Assembly: GCA_934747765.1 (NCBI GenBank) | Contig: CAKVGZ010000001.1 | Coordinates: 315,944 to 379,943 of the forward strand | Reading direction: 5' to 3' | DNA length: 64,000 bases | Source: an uncultured Clostridia bacterium | GTDB lineage: Bacteria; Bacillota; Clostridia; Christensenellales; UBA1242 | Shown here: positions 8,494 to 16,925 of the stretch, one piece after another | How positions within the stretch are numbered: position 1 is the stretch's first letter | How the letters are laid out: each line of letters opens with the position of its first letter | Notes under the pieces: generated by a model | Databases searched by the model: none | Seen by the model: only the letters and a program-made list of their open reading frames with translations | What the model was told of the DNA's origin: nothing | Made by a program: the position numbers and the translations under genes

Positions 8494-10134
8494 ATGAATT
8501 TCTTCAATCCTTCAAATCCAAACTTATACATTGCAATTGCACTTTCGCTGATAAATGGCGTTATGCTTTGTTTTTGTGGATACAAATTTCTTCATGTTTT
8601 GCAGCTATCTGGCTACAAAATGCAAGGTTACAGAGTTTGGCTCAAAGACACCCACGCAAAATATGTGGGGAGAATAGCAATGCTTTCGCTTATGAGTCTA
8701 TCATGTATGCTTGTCACAGTTGCGCTTTTTGACTCTTATATAAGCGATAAATCATATTTTGCATATTTAGGTCTTGTGTTCTATTTCGCTTTCACCATAT
8801 CTTTCACTGTAAACATGTATCAAGCGCCTCAAAAAACACCTCTTGTTCAAACCCACCGAATGACCAGACTTTGCATTGTGCTTGGACTTTTGATGGCAGG
8901 AATAACTTTTGGTTTGATTTTCATAACAACAGAATTCGTTCCTTATGTTCGTTTTTCAAGCATTGCAATAACTCCAATTTTGCTTCCAATTTTGGTTCCT
9001 GTTGCACACGGAATTTTGGTTCCATTTGAAGCTTTAAACAGCAAAAGATACATCTGTCGAACAAAACGTAAACTCAAAAAATTTCCTAATTTAATAAAAA
9101 TTGGAATAACAGGAAGTTATGGCAAAACAAGCACAAAATACATTCTAAACACTATACTTTCCGAAAATTATAGCGTTTGCATAACACCTCACAGTTTCAA
9201 CACACCAATGGGGCTGACAAAAGTTGTTTTGGATTATCTAAAACCGAATCACGATGTTTTGATAACCGAAATGGGCGCAAAGCAAGTGGGCGATATAAAA
9301 TATCTTTGTTCGCTTATAAATCCGCAATATGGAATTTTAACTTCTGTTGGAAATCAACATTTGGCAACTTTCGGAACACTTGAAAACATTGTGAAAACAA
9401 AAAATGAATTAATCAAATCCCTTCCAAAAAAGAGCGGTCTTGCAATTTTCAATGGTGACAGCGACAAATGTCTTGAACTCTACAATCAATGTGAAGTTGA
9501 AAAAATATTGGCAAGCATCAAAGATGAAAGTGCGTTTGTTCATGCAAAAAACATCAAAATTTCAAGCACCGGAAGCTCTTTTGTTCTTGTCATTGACGGA
9601 AATGAAATTGAATGCAAAACTAAACTTCTTGGGAAACATAATCTTGAAAATATATTAATGTGCGCTGGACTTGCCTACAAACTTGGGCTGTCACTTCAAC
9701 AAATACAAATTGGAATTTCAAAATTGCAACCTATTAACCATCGACTAGAATTGAAAAAAGAAAACGGACTCACAATTCTTGACGATTCCTACAACTCAAA
9801 TGTTGAAGGTTCGCTTTGCGCACTCGAGGTTTTGAAGTTGTTTAAGACAGGCAAAAAAATTGTTGTGACACCTGGTCTTGTTGAGCTTGGAAACAAAGAA
9901 AAAGAAGAAAACATAAATTTTGGAAAAAATATTGCAAAATATGCAGATTTTGTTATTATAGTTAACAAAACCAATTTGGAACAAATCAAAGAAGGGTTGT
10001 TATCTGAAGGTTTTGACGAATCTAAAATTTTGGCTGCATCATCGCTGATTGAAGCAAAACTTCAGCTTAAAGACGTTGCACAAAAGGGTGATGTTATTCT
10101 CTTTGAAAACGACCTTCCAGACAATTACACATAA
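8494..10134 (+). CDS. Mur ligase family protein with N-terminal membrane domain (MurF-like)
   Basis: The 546-residue protein joins about 190 residues of hydrophobic helices to Mur-ligase central and C-terminal domains. The ATP loop ITGSYGKTSTKYIL is near residue 206. NTPMGLTKVVLDYL, TEMGAKQVGDI and TSVGNQHLATFG match MurF-type ligases, and the C-terminal domain has LDDSYNSN. True MurF starts with a soluble substrate-binding domain, which here is replaced by membrane helices. It probably ligates an amino acid or peptide to a cell-wall precursor at the membrane, but the substrate is unknown. The canonical murF may be elsewhere. recN follows 9 nt after the stop. Confidence 0.75.
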   Translation: MNFFNPSNPNLYIAIALSLINGVMLCFCGYKFLHVLQLSGYKMQGYRVWLKDTHAKYVGRIAMLSLMSLSCMLVTVALFDSYISDKSYFAYLGLVFYFAFTISFTVNMYQAPQKTPLVQTHRMTRLCIVLGLLMAGITFGLIFITTEFVPYVRFSSIAITPILLPILVPVAHGILVPFEALNSKRYICRTKRKLKKFPNLIKIGITGSYGKTSTKYILNTILSENYSVCITPHSFNTPMGLTKVVLDYLKPNHDVLITEMGAKQVGDIKYLCSLINPQYGILTSVGNQHLATFGTLENIVKTKNELIKSLPKKSGLAIFNGDSDKCLELYNQCEVEKILASIKDESAFVHAKNIKISSTGSSFVLVIDGNEIECKTKLLGKHNLENILMCAGLAYKLGLSLQQIQIGISKLQPINHRLELKKENGLTILDDSYNSNVEGSLCALEVLKLFKTGKKIVVTPGLVELGNKEKEENINFGKNIAKYADFVIIVNKTNLEQIKEGLLSEGFDESKILAASSLIEAKLQLKDVAQKGDVILFENDLPDNYT

Positions 10135-10143
10135 AAGGAAAAT

Positions 10144-11841
10144 ATGCTCGAAACACTAAAGATAGAAAATGTTGCACTTATTAAAACACTTGAAATAAAT
10201 TTTTCAAGTGGTTTTAACGTTATAATGGGTGAAACAGGCGCGGGGAAAAGTATCATTATCGACGCGCTTAACTTTGTTTTGGGCGACAAAGCAGACAAAA
10301 CACTAATTCGTTTTGGCGAAGAAACTATGAAAGTTTCTGCGCTGTTTTCTGTTTCGGAACAAGGAAAGAAAATTCTTGAAGATTTAGGATTTGAAAGTGA
10401 CGACCAAGTTTTGCTCGTTCGAACATATTCTCAAAGTGGAAAAGGTGAGGCACGAGTTAATGGTCAAATTGTTCCAGTTTCGATGCTAAAACAACTTGGA
10501 CTTGCTTTGGTCAGCGCACTTAGTCAAAACGAAAGCATCGGTCTGTTGAAACAAAAAAATCACTTGGCAATTTTGGACAGTTACAAATCTTTTGAACTTT
10601 CACAATTAAAAGAAGAACTTGAAAAAATAACAACAAAAATAAACGATATATCAAAAGAAATAAAAACTTATGGCGGTTCAGAGGCTAACAGAGCGCGCCA
10701 AATTGATATGCTGAAATTCCAAATTGACGAAATTGACTGTGCCAACATTGGCGAAAATGAAGACGAAATTTTGCAAGAAAAGTTAATCAAATTATCAAAT
10801 GCCGACAAAATTTCAAATGCAATTTCAAATGCAATCTCTTTTTTAGAAAGCGATAACGGAGGCTTGGATTCGGTTCGTAACGCAATTTCGGCTCTTTCAC
10901 AAGTTGAAAACTACGACCAAAATGCTTCAAAAATTGTTGCCACTTTGCAAGAAAGTTTGATTTCAATGCAAGACAGTGTCGACACAATTTATGAACTTTC
11001 TGACGAATATAATGTCAATCCCCAAGATTTGGACAATTTGATTTTAAGAAAAGATGTTTTAGACAACTTAAAACACAAATATGGTGGAAGTTTGGATGAA
11101 ATCCAAAAATTTCTTGCTAATGCCAAAAACGAACTTGAAAATTTGGAAAATGCAGAAGAAATTTTGGCAGAAAAACAACTTGAAAGAAAAAAACTTGTTG
11201 AAATTGCTGAAGAAAAATTTAAACAACTCAGTGCCAAGCGAAAAGAACATGCTGTGGTGTTGGAAGAAAAAATTTCGTCAGGATTAAAAGACCTTGGAAT
11301 TTTGAATGCACAATTCAAAGTTATGTTCATCCCTCTTGTTTCATCATTGTTTGAGCTCGAAACAATTGGCATAAATTCTTATGAAGATGTTGAATTTATG
11401 TTCAGTGCAAACGCAGGTGAGGAACTTAAACCTTTGTCAAAAACCATTTCCGGCGGAGAAATGAACAGGTTCATGCTTGTTTTCAAAAATATTGTTGCAG
11501 AAGAAAATAGTCCTGAAACTCTTATTTTTGATGAAATTGACTCGGGAATAAGTGGGCAAATTGCAGTTAGTGTGGCAAAGAAAATTGCAAAGTTATCCAA
11601 AAATTATCAAATTCTTTGCATTTCTCATCTTCCTCAAGTTGCATCAATGGGCGACAATTTCTTCTTTGTTTCAAAAGCAAGCAACGGCGAAAGAACTGAA
11701 ACATCAATAAGAAAACTGTCTTGCGAAGAGATTGCCGAAGAAATTTGTCAGCTCACATATGGCAATGTGGACGAACACAAACTGTCGCTAACAAAGGAAT
11801 TATTAGAAACAAACAAAAAAATAAAAGCAACTTTGGAATAA
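10144..11841 (+). CDS. recN: DNA repair protein RecN
   Basis: An SMC-like ATPase that acts early in double-strand break repair. The 565-residue protein has an N-terminal Walker A (GETGAGKS, about residue 30). Two coiled-coil arms flank a central hinge at about residues 150-360. The C-terminal ABC signature SGGEMNRFML is near 437 and Walker B LIFDEIDSGISG near 460. It starts 9 nt after the Mur ligase stop with AAAGGAAAAT upstream, so the two are cotranscribed. A terminator hairpin overlaps its last codons. recN followed by spoIVB is the standard order in spore formers. Confidence 0.96.
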   Translation: MLETLKIENVALIKTLEINFSSGFNVIMGETGAGKSIIIDALNFVLGDKADKTLIRFGEETMKVSALFSVSEQGKKILEDLGFESDDQVLLVRTYSQSGKGEARVNGQIVPVSMLKQLGLALVSALSQNESIGLLKQKNHLAILDSYKSFELSQLKEELEKITTKINDISKEIKTYGGSEANRARQIDMLKFQIDEIDCANIGENEDEILQEKLIKLSNADKISNAISNAISFLESDNGGLDSVRNAISALSQVENYDQNASKIVATLQESLISMQDSVDTIYELSDEYNVNPQDLDNLILRKDVLDNLKHKYGGSLDEIQKFLANAKNELENLENAEEILAEKQLERKKLVEIAEEKFKQLSAKRKEHAVVLEEKISSGLKDLGILNAQFKVMFIPLVSSLFELETIGINSYEDVEFMFSANAGEELKPLSKTISGGEMNRFMLVFKNIVAEENSPETLIFDEIDSGISGQIAVSVAKKIAKLSKNYQILCISHLPQVASMGDNFFFVSKASNGERTETSIRKLSCEEIAEEICQLTYGNVDEHKLSLTKELLETNKKIKATLE

Positions 11842-11852
11842 AGTTGTTTTTT
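11828..11852 (+). terminator. Terminator overlapping the recN stop
   Basis: CAACTTT at 11828-11834 pairs with AAAGTTG at 11840-11846, followed by six T. The recN stop codon (11839-11841) lies inside the hairpin. Confidence 0.75.
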
Positions 11853-11888
11853 CCTACGCAAAATAAAAAAAGTTAGCGTGGGGGAAGA

Positions 11889-13115
11889 ATGAAAAAAAAG
11901 GTTAGTTTGTTTGTTTTTATTGGAGCAATTGCACTATCTCTTTTGCTTCTTTTTTTGAATATAGAATTTTTGAACGTGTATAGTCTTCCCAATTCTCTTC
12001 CAATGAGTTATAGTGATGTTGAACATTTAAACGAAAACAAAGTTTTTGGAAAAAACATTTCAGCAGGACTTGAAGAGAAATTTGTTAATGTTGGTGGAGA
12101 AAAATTAAGCGTAAAAAAACTTGTTTTCAAACTTTTTGGTCTGATTCCAATTCGCACAATTGAAGCAAAATTGACCGACGAAAAGGAAGTTTTTCTTGGT
12201 GGCGCACCAATTGGTTTTTCAATTGATGTTGACGGATTAATTGTTGTTGGAAGCAACTCTGTTTCCACTGAAAAAGGATTAATTGACAATCTAGAAAAAT
12301 CTGACCTTAAAATTGGAGATATTATAACCGAAGTAAACGGAAAAAAAGTGACAACTCTTGAAGAACTTAAGGAAATCCTTGATGCAAATGACTACAAAGG
12401 TGAAGAACTCAATTTAAAAGTTTTGAGAAAACAAGAGTACATAAACATAAACTTAAAAACAGCCCTCGACAAAGAAGATGGAAAATATAAAATTGGACTT
12501 TGGGTGAAAAATGATGCTTCTGGAGTTGGAACATTAACCTATGTTGAATGCGACACCCTTAACTATGGGGCTTTGGGTCATCCAATAACAGACTATGAAA
12601 CTGGCGTTGTGATACCTGCAAAAAGTGGAAAGATTTATCCATGCAGTGTTGTTGGATTGAACAAGGGAGAGAAAGGTGTCCCTGGCGAAATAAAAGGTGT
12701 GTTTATGCAAGGCAAAAGCCAAAAGGGTGATGTTGAAAAAAACAGTCAATTTGGTGTCTTTGGGAAAATTAAAGATAAAGATAAAATTGTTGATTCAAAC
12801 AAAACTGCTGACGTTGCAAGCCGACTCACAATGAAACCAGGCAAAGCAACTTTGGTCAGCTCAATTTCGGGAATGAGCGAAGAATATGAGATTGAAATAA
12901 TAAAAACAAATTATCAACCTTCTTCAAGTGACAAAAGTTTTGTGTTCAGAGTCACCGACAAACGACTGCTTGATTTGACTGGAGGAATCATTCAAGGAAT
13001 GAGCGGAAGCCCAATCATGCAAAATGGCAAAGTTGTTGGGGCTGTCACACATGTTTTTGTGTCGGACCCAACAAAAGGATATGGCGTCTACATTGATTGG
13101 ATGATGTCAGCGTAA
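11889..13115 (+). CDS. spoIVB: SpoIVB peptidase (S55 family)
   Basis: A forespore-secreted serine protease that signals across the outer forespore membrane to trigger pro-sigma-K processing. The 408 residues comprise an N-terminal membrane anchor (about 5-25), a PDZ domain (about 105-190: IGFSIDVDGLIVVG ... GDIITEVNGKKVTTLEEL) and the S55 protease domain. GALGHPITDYETG supplies the catalytic histidine. GMSGSP, with serines at 372 and 374, is the nucleophile motif near the end. It sits directly after recN. SD GGGGGAAG precedes the ATG; part of that G-run could pair with CCTACGC at 11853-11859. spo0A, often next, is not here. Confidence 0.95.
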   Translation: MKKKVSLFVFIGAIALSLLLLFLNIEFLNVYSLPNSLPMSYSDVEHLNENKVFGKNISAGLEEKFVNVGGEKLSVKKLVFKLFGLIPIRTIEAKLTDEKEVFLGGAPIGFSIDVDGLIVVGSNSVSTEKGLIDNLEKSDLKIGDIITEVNGKKVTTLEELKEILDANDYKGEELNLKVLRKQEYININLKTALDKEDGKYKIGLWVKNDASGVGTLTYVECDTLNYGALGHPITDYETGVVIPAKSGKIYPCSVVGLNKGEKGVPGEIKGVFMQGKSQKGDVEKNSQFGVFGKIKDKDKIVDSNKTADVASRLTMKPGKATLVSSISGMSEEYEIEIIKTNYQPSSSDKSFVFRVTDKRLLDLTGGIIQGMSGSPIMQNGKVVGAVTHVFVSDPTKGYGVYIDWMMSA

Positions 13116-13145
13116 AATTTTGTAATTTAGTGTCGAAAAAACGAA

Positions 13146-13156
13146 TATAATAAACC
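13146..13156 (+). promoter_or_regulatory. -10 box next to the spoIIM-like ATG
   Basis: TATAAT at 13146-13151 is only 5 nt from the ATG at 13157 and there is no Shine-Dalgarno sequence, so the transcript would be leaderless. The -35 is unclear; TTGTAA at 13120-13125 would need a 20-nt spacer. Confidence 0.45.
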
Positions 13157-13768
13157 ATGAAAAGTTTTTCAAGGCATTTTGGGGGAGTTAAATATCGAAT
13201 TTTCGATGGATTAAGAGAACACAAAAAAACAACTCTTTTTCTGCTTATTTTTGGTCTTATAGGACTGTTGACAGGAATTTTCACCGCTATTAGATATGCG
13301 AGAGGTTCATCGTTAATCTGCTTCAACGATTTCTCACTTTCACAATACCTTTCTGGTGAACTTGGCTCAACAGACCTTTTTCTTTCGCGTCTGTTTTCAT
13401 CATCGGTTGTTGTTGTGATCTCATTGATTTGTTCAACAACCATTTTCCTCATCCCAGTGAACTTCATATTAATGACATACAGAGCATATCTTGTAAGTTT
13501 AAATTGCACTTTAATAATAATACTCAATGGGCTTGGGGGAATAACAACATGCCTTTTGATAATTCTTCCATGCCAACTTGTTGGCTTGTTAATCCTGGTG
13601 CTGTTTTGTTCATTCTCATGCAAAAGAGCAATAATAAAAAAGCGATATGGTGGGCCATGCAAAATTTGGGGTAAATTTTTTGCCTGCTACATTGGACTGA
13701 TTTTGATTAACGGAATTGAAACACTTTTGTTATATCTCTTTTCAAGCAGAATAATTTTGGTTTTATAG
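13157..13768 (+). CDS. SpoIIM-like membrane protein
   Basis: A 203-residue protein with about five hydrophobic helices (near residues 27-48, 78-100, 107-125, 130-155, 175-200). Its size and helix layout, and the central block ILNGLGGITTCLLIILPCQL, resemble stage II sporulation protein M, part of the SpoIIDMP machine that degrades septal peptidoglycan during engulfment. Position supports this: spoIIM lies near dacF in Bacillus, and here it sits between spoIVB and dacF. Primary sequence similarity is modest by eye, so the call rests partly on context. The -10 box is 5 nt from the ATG. Confidence 0.55.
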   Translation: MKSFSRHFGGVKYRIFDGLREHKKTTLFLLIFGLIGLLTGIFTAIRYARGSSLICFNDFSLSQYLSGELGSTDLFLSRLFSSSVVVVISLICSTTIFLIPVNFILMTYRAYLVSLNCTLIIILNGLGGITTCLLIILPCQLVGLLILVLFCSFSCKRAIIKKRYGGPCKIWGKFFACYIGLILINGIETLLLYLFSSRIILVL

Positions 13769-13818
13769 GAATAAAATTTAAACTTATTCTCAAACTAACT
13801 TCATAAAAAGGAGTTAGT

Positions 13819-14982
13819 ATGAGCATCAAAAAAATGTTATTGCCAATATTTTGTTGTATTATGTGCATAGTATCAGCAATATCTTGTGTTAAAATTGACT
13901 ATGCAAGTGCCGAAGGGGCGGATATTTCCATCGACGCAAAATCTTCAATTCTTGTTGATTATGACAGTGGCGAAGTTCTTTTCGAACAAAATGCCGATGA
14001 AAAAGTTCAAGTTGCGTCCATTGTTAAACTTATGACAGTTCTTATAACTATGGAAGAAATTGATAATGGAAATCTTTGTTTGAACGAAAAAATAAACGCA
14101 TCCGAACACGCTTCAGGAATGGGCGGAAGCCAAGTTTTCATTGATGCATATTCTGAATACACAGTTGAAGACATGCTTAAAAGCACCATTGTGGCTTCTG
14201 CAAACGACGCAAGTGTTGCACTTGCAGAACGAATTTCAGGAAGCGAAGAAGCTTTCGTTAAAAAAATGAACGCAAGAGCAAAAGAATTGGGATTGAATAA
14301 CACTGTTTATGTCAATGCAAATGGGCTTCCAGAACCAGGACAATTTTCAACTGCACGTGATGTTGCAAAACTAACAAAAAAAGTTTTGAGCCATAAACAA
14401 TATTACGATTACAGCACAATCTGGATGGACAAATTGATTCATCCATCAGGTCGCGAAACGGAAGTTGTTAACACAAACAAATTGATAAGATATTTCAAAG
14501 GTTGCGACAGCGGAAAAACTGGGTCTACCGATGAAGCAGGATATTGCCTTTCAGCTTCAGCAACTCGCGGAGATATGCGTCTTATTGGCGTAGTGTTGGG
14601 GGCAAAAACAAGCACAAAAAGATTTAATGAAACTTCAAAACTTTTGAATTATGGATTCACTAATTTCGAGAATAAACAACTTGTTTCAACAAGTGAACCT
14701 GTGAGACAAATTGAAGTTCTAAAAAGCAAAACCAAAGTTATTGATGGTTATGCAAAAGAAAATTTCTTTGCAATTTCCAAAAAAGGCTCTAATGATGAAT
14801 ATGAAATTTCAGTGGAAATGTCAGAAAAAGCCAAAGCACCAATCGCTGTTGGAGATAAGATTGGAACAATTTCTATAAGCAAAAATGGTGTTTTGATTAA
14901 AGAAATTGACATTGTTTCTCAAAAGAATGTTGATGCAATATCATTTGGCGATAGCTTTAAAGAAATAATTTCTCGTTGGTGA
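13819..14982 (+). CDS. dacF: D-alanyl-D-alanine carboxypeptidase (DacF-like)
   Basis: A low-molecular-weight penicillin-binding protein that trims the terminal D-Ala from peptidoglycan stem peptides. The 387-residue protein has a hydrophobic export signal (about residues 5-25). The active-site motifs are SIVK (SxxK, near 72), SAN (SxN, near 131) and KTG (near 232). The C-terminal beta domain, about residues 295-380, is retained. SD AAGGAG precedes the ATG. Its neighbourhood with a spoIIM-like gene suggests the sporulation form DacF, rather than vegetative DacA. Confidence 0.88.
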   Translation: MSIKKMLLPIFCCIMCIVSAISCVKIDYASAEGADISIDAKSSILVDYDSGEVLFEQNADEKVQVASIVKLMTVLITMEEIDNGNLCLNEKINASEHASGMGGSQVFIDAYSEYTVEDMLKSTIVASANDASVALAERISGSEEAFVKKMNARAKELGLNNTVYVNANGLPEPGQFSTARDVAKLTKKVLSHKQYYDYSTIWMDKLIHPSGRETEVVNTNKLIRYFKGCDSGKTGSTDEAGYCLSASATRGDMRLIGVVLGAKTSTKRFNETSKLLNYGFTNFENKQLVSTSEPVRQIEVLKSKTKVIDGYAKENFFAISKKGSNDEYEISVEMSEKAKAPIAVGDKIGTISISKNGVLIKEIDIVSQKNVDAISFGDSFKEIISRW

Positions 14983-14987
14983 TTTAC

Positions 14988-15016
14988 TTGACAAACTCCT
15001 TATAATTAACTAAACT
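14988..15016 (+). promoter_or_regulatory. Promoter of the guanylate-kinase-like gene
   Basis: TTGACA at 14988-14993 and TAAACT at 15011-15016 with a 17-nt spacer. A start near 15023 would fall inside the right arm of the 15-bp inverted repeat described separately. Confidence 0.5.
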
Positions 15017-15033
15017 TGAATTATAAGGAGTTT
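14993..15033 (+). promoter_or_regulatory. 15-bp inverted repeat hiding the ribosome site
   Basis: AAACTCCTTATAATT at 14993-15007 pairs perfectly with AATTATAAGGAGTTT at 15019-15033, with an 11-nt loop. The right arm contains AAGGAG, the ribosome binding site of the gene at 15038, and runs into TTTT. In RNA reading through from dacF it would act as a terminator and hide the SD. In RNA started at the local promoter the left arm would be missing and the SD free. Confidence 0.7.
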
Positions 15034-15037
15034 TATT

Positions 15038-15586
15038 ATGCTTATCTTACTTTCTGGTTGTTCCGGGGCAGGGAAAAACACAGTGATCGATAAATTGCTT
15101 GAACGCAACAAAAATCTATGTTATCTAAAATCTTGCACATCGCGCGCAAAAGAGCAACGTGACGTTGAAAAATCGCCATACATTCATCTTTCAAAAGAAG
15201 AATTTGAAGAAAAAATAAAAAATAATGAACTTTTCGAATATGAAGAAATTCATGGAAATTATTATGGGATTCTAAATTGCACAATAAAAGATGCCATTGA
15301 AAGTAATAAAAACTACATAAAAGATATTGGAGTTTTGGGTCAAAAAAATATGGTGCAACGACTTGACCATAAAGTCAAAATTTTGTCAATTTTCCTTGAC
15401 GTTCCAAAACAAGAACTTATAAATCGATTGAAACTTCGTGGAGAAAAAAACATTGAAAAAAGAATGGAACGTTTTGATTTTGAAAGCGCTCATAGACCAA
15501 ATTTTAATTTAATCATTCAAAATGATAATCTCGACAAAACTTTGCAAATAATTGAAAATTTAATGAATAAAGACATTCAAAAATAA
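15038..15586 (+). CDS. Guanylate kinase-like protein
   Basis: A P-loop kinase of 182 residues. Its order of motifs follows guanylate kinase: the phosphate loop SGCSGAGKNT (about residues 6-15), the GMP-binding region SCTSRAKEQRDVE ... YIHLSKEEFEE, YEEIHGNYYG, and an arginine-rich C-terminal lid (RLKLRGEKNIEKRMERF). It probably phosphorylates GMP to GDP. Two features are unusual: asparagine in GKNT, where GKS/GT is usual, and a divergent middle. A second canonical gmk could exist elsewhere, in which case this would be a paralogue. A strong inverted repeat overlaps its SD. Confidence 0.7.
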   Translation: MLILLSGCSGAGKNTVIDKLLERNKNLCYLKSCTSRAKEQRDVEKSPYIHLSKEEFEEKIKNNELFEYEEIHGNYYGILNCTIKDAIESNKNYIKDIGVLGQKNMVQRLDHKVKILSIFLDVPKQELINRLKLRGEKNIEKRMERFDFESAHRPNFNLIIQNDNLDKTLQIIENLMNKDIQK

Positions 15587-15611
15587 AACCGAACACACGT
15601 TCGGCTTTTTA
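15587..15611 (+). terminator. Terminator after the guanylate-kinase-like gene
   Basis: CCGAAC at 15589-15594 and GTTCGG at 15599-15604, loop ACAC, then CTTTTT. Confidence 0.75.
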
Positions 15612-15668
15612 AAATCTTAATCCTAAGCTATTTTTAATAATTGATAACACAAATCCTTATCGTTATTT

Positions 15669-15678
15669 TGCATAGTAC
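15669..15678. repeat. TGCATAGTAC element, copy 4
   Basis: An exact copy of the 10-mer clustered at the recA stop. It lies in the gap between the guanylate-kinase-like gene and the convergent DUF1540-like gene. Confidence 0.55.
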
Positions 15679-15824
15679 ATTTAATATAAGGAAGAAAATA
15701 CAAAAAATCAGTCGGAAGCAAAATTGTTCAACAAAACACGAAATCTGCCAAAAATTCGCCAAAAACTGGCTCATTCTTCGCAAAATGTGTCTTTTACGAA
15801 TAGTTTAACGTTTCCAAAAAATAA

Positions 15825-16226
15825 TTATTTTGGCAAATACCCCATGCAAACTGGCTCACCCATGTCATTAACCGTGATACCATTCGCTCTGCAAATTCCA
15901 TTTTCATTGAAAAGACAATCTGCTTTGCAATCGATATTAATGGTTTTTCGATTTCTGAAAGGAGCATTTTTTGGTGGTTTTTTGAACATTTTTTTGGAGT
16001 AGTCTTCAGTTTTAAGATTCACAACATCTTTGTCGAACATGCCTTTTGTTGTGTCCATAACTTTTTTGTGATTGTCTGTTCCTTGCTTATCGTTTTCCAC
16101 TCCTCTAATCTCCTCTGCCAAAACGTAGGATGCGCAACATATTTTTTTGTCAATTGTAATTTCTTTTGCAATGCAAGTGTGATTATTGTTAAATTCGCAA
16201 GTTGTTTTTCTGCAACGTATGTCCAT
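15825..16226 (-). CDS. DUF1540-like cysteine-rich protein with two motif copies
   Basis: A 133-residue protein with one cysteine motif near each end: C-x4-C-x6-C-A (residues 5-16, RCRKTTCEF) and C-x3-C-x6-C-R-A near residues 96-107 (DCKADCLFNENGICRA). Each is followed by a short I-x-V block and a further cysteine. This matches the small DUF1540 domain, a probable metal-binding module of unknown role found in Clostridia. The central 60 residues are polar and unstructured-looking. The start at 16226 is chosen because AAAGGAG precedes it; a longer in-frame ATG at 16277 lacks a ribosome site. Confidence 0.65.
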   Translation of the reverse strand: MDIRCRKTTCEFNNNHTCIAKEITIDKKICCASYVLAEEIRGVENDKQGTDNHKKVMDTTKGMFDKDVVNLKTEDYSKKMFKKPPKNAPFRNRKTINIDCKADCLFNENGICRANGITVNDMGEPVCMGYLPK

Positions 16227-16292
16227 TTTAAACTCCTTTGAAGTATTTTTCCCTTTTCTCAAAAGATTTATTCTCATCTATGAACATAATTG

Positions 16293-16321
16293 TTGACAAT
16301 TTGTTAAAATTTAAATAGAAT
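16293..16321 (+). promoter_or_regulatory. Promoter of rplI
   Basis: TTGACA at 16293-16298 and TAGAAT at 16316-16321 with a 17-nt spacer, then GGAGG before the ATG at 16340. Confidence 0.75.
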
Positions 16322-16339
16322 ATATGTGTTGGAGGAAAT

Positions 16340-16783
16340 ATGCAAGTTGTATTATTAAAAGATGTTAAAGGAAGCGGTAAAAAGGGTGAAATTGTTAAAG
16401 TTTCTGACGGTTATGCAAGAAATTATCTCTTCAAACAAGGTCTTGCAAAAGAGGCATCTAATGTTGCAATTAATGAAAACAAACAACAAAAAGAAGCAAG
16501 TGCATTTCACAAATCCGTTGAAATTGCAAATGCAAAAGAACTTGCAAGCATAATTAAAACAAAAACCGTTGTTATAAAAATCAAATGCGGAGAAAATGGA
16601 AAAATTTTCGGAAGTGTAACCTCCCAAGAAATTGCCGATGAACTCGAAAAACAAGGTGTGAAGATTGATAAGAAAAAAATAGTTCTCTCCTCACCCATCA
16701 AAACAATTGGTTCATACACAATAACAGCAAAAATTTATCCTGAAATTTCAGCAAATTTCAAAGTTGAAGTCCAAGCCGAATAA
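16340..16783 (+). CDS. rplI: 50S ribosomal protein L9
   Basis: A large-subunit protein that binds 23S rRNA near the L1 stalk. The 147 residues show the N-terminal L9 signature [20 protein letters not shown] and DGYARNYL. A long connecting helix (about residues 40-75) and a C-terminal RNA-binding domain ([16 protein letters not shown]) follow. It is expressed from its own promoter, and tRNA-Leu follows 21 nt after the stop, so they may share a transcript. In many Bacillota rplI is followed by dnaB; that arrangement is absent here. Confidence 0.96.
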   Translation: MQVVLLKDVKGSGKKGEIVKVSDGYARNYLFKQGLAKEASNVAINENKQQKEASAFHKSVEIANAKELASIIKTKTVVIKIKCGENGKIFGSVTSQEIADELEKQGVKIDKKKIVLSSPIKTIGSYTITAKIYPEISANFKVEVQAE

Positions 16784-16804
16784 CATTGGGGTTCACCCCA
16801 ATAT

Positions 16805-16890
16805 GCGGGAATGGCGGAATGGTAGACGCGCCAGATTCAGATTCTGGTGGAAGCAATTCCTTGCAGGTTCAAGTCCTGTTTCCCGCACCA
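16805..16890 (+). tRNA. tRNA-Leu (CAG)
   Basis: An 86-nt class II tRNA with acceptor GCGGGAA/TTCCCGC and encoded CCA. The anticodon loop TTCAGAT gives CAG. A long variable arm is present and the T-loop is TTCAAGT. Confidence 0.96.
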
Positions 16891-16891
16891 A

Positions 16892-16925
16892 AAAAAATTC
16901 TAAATCATGCGATTTAGAATTTTTT
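16892..16925. terminator. Bidirectional terminator after tRNA-Leu
   Basis: AAAAAATTCTAAATC at 16892-16906 and GATTTAGAATTTTTT at 16911-16925 pair around loop ATGC. It serves tRNA-Leu on plus and the convergent gene on minus, whose stop it overlaps. Confidence 0.85.

Noticed and set aside
13045..13662. A 205-codon open frame on the minus strand opposite the spoIIM-like gene
   Set aside because: It lies almost entirely opposite a membrane protein gene with matching context, has no ribosome site, and its residue use looks random.
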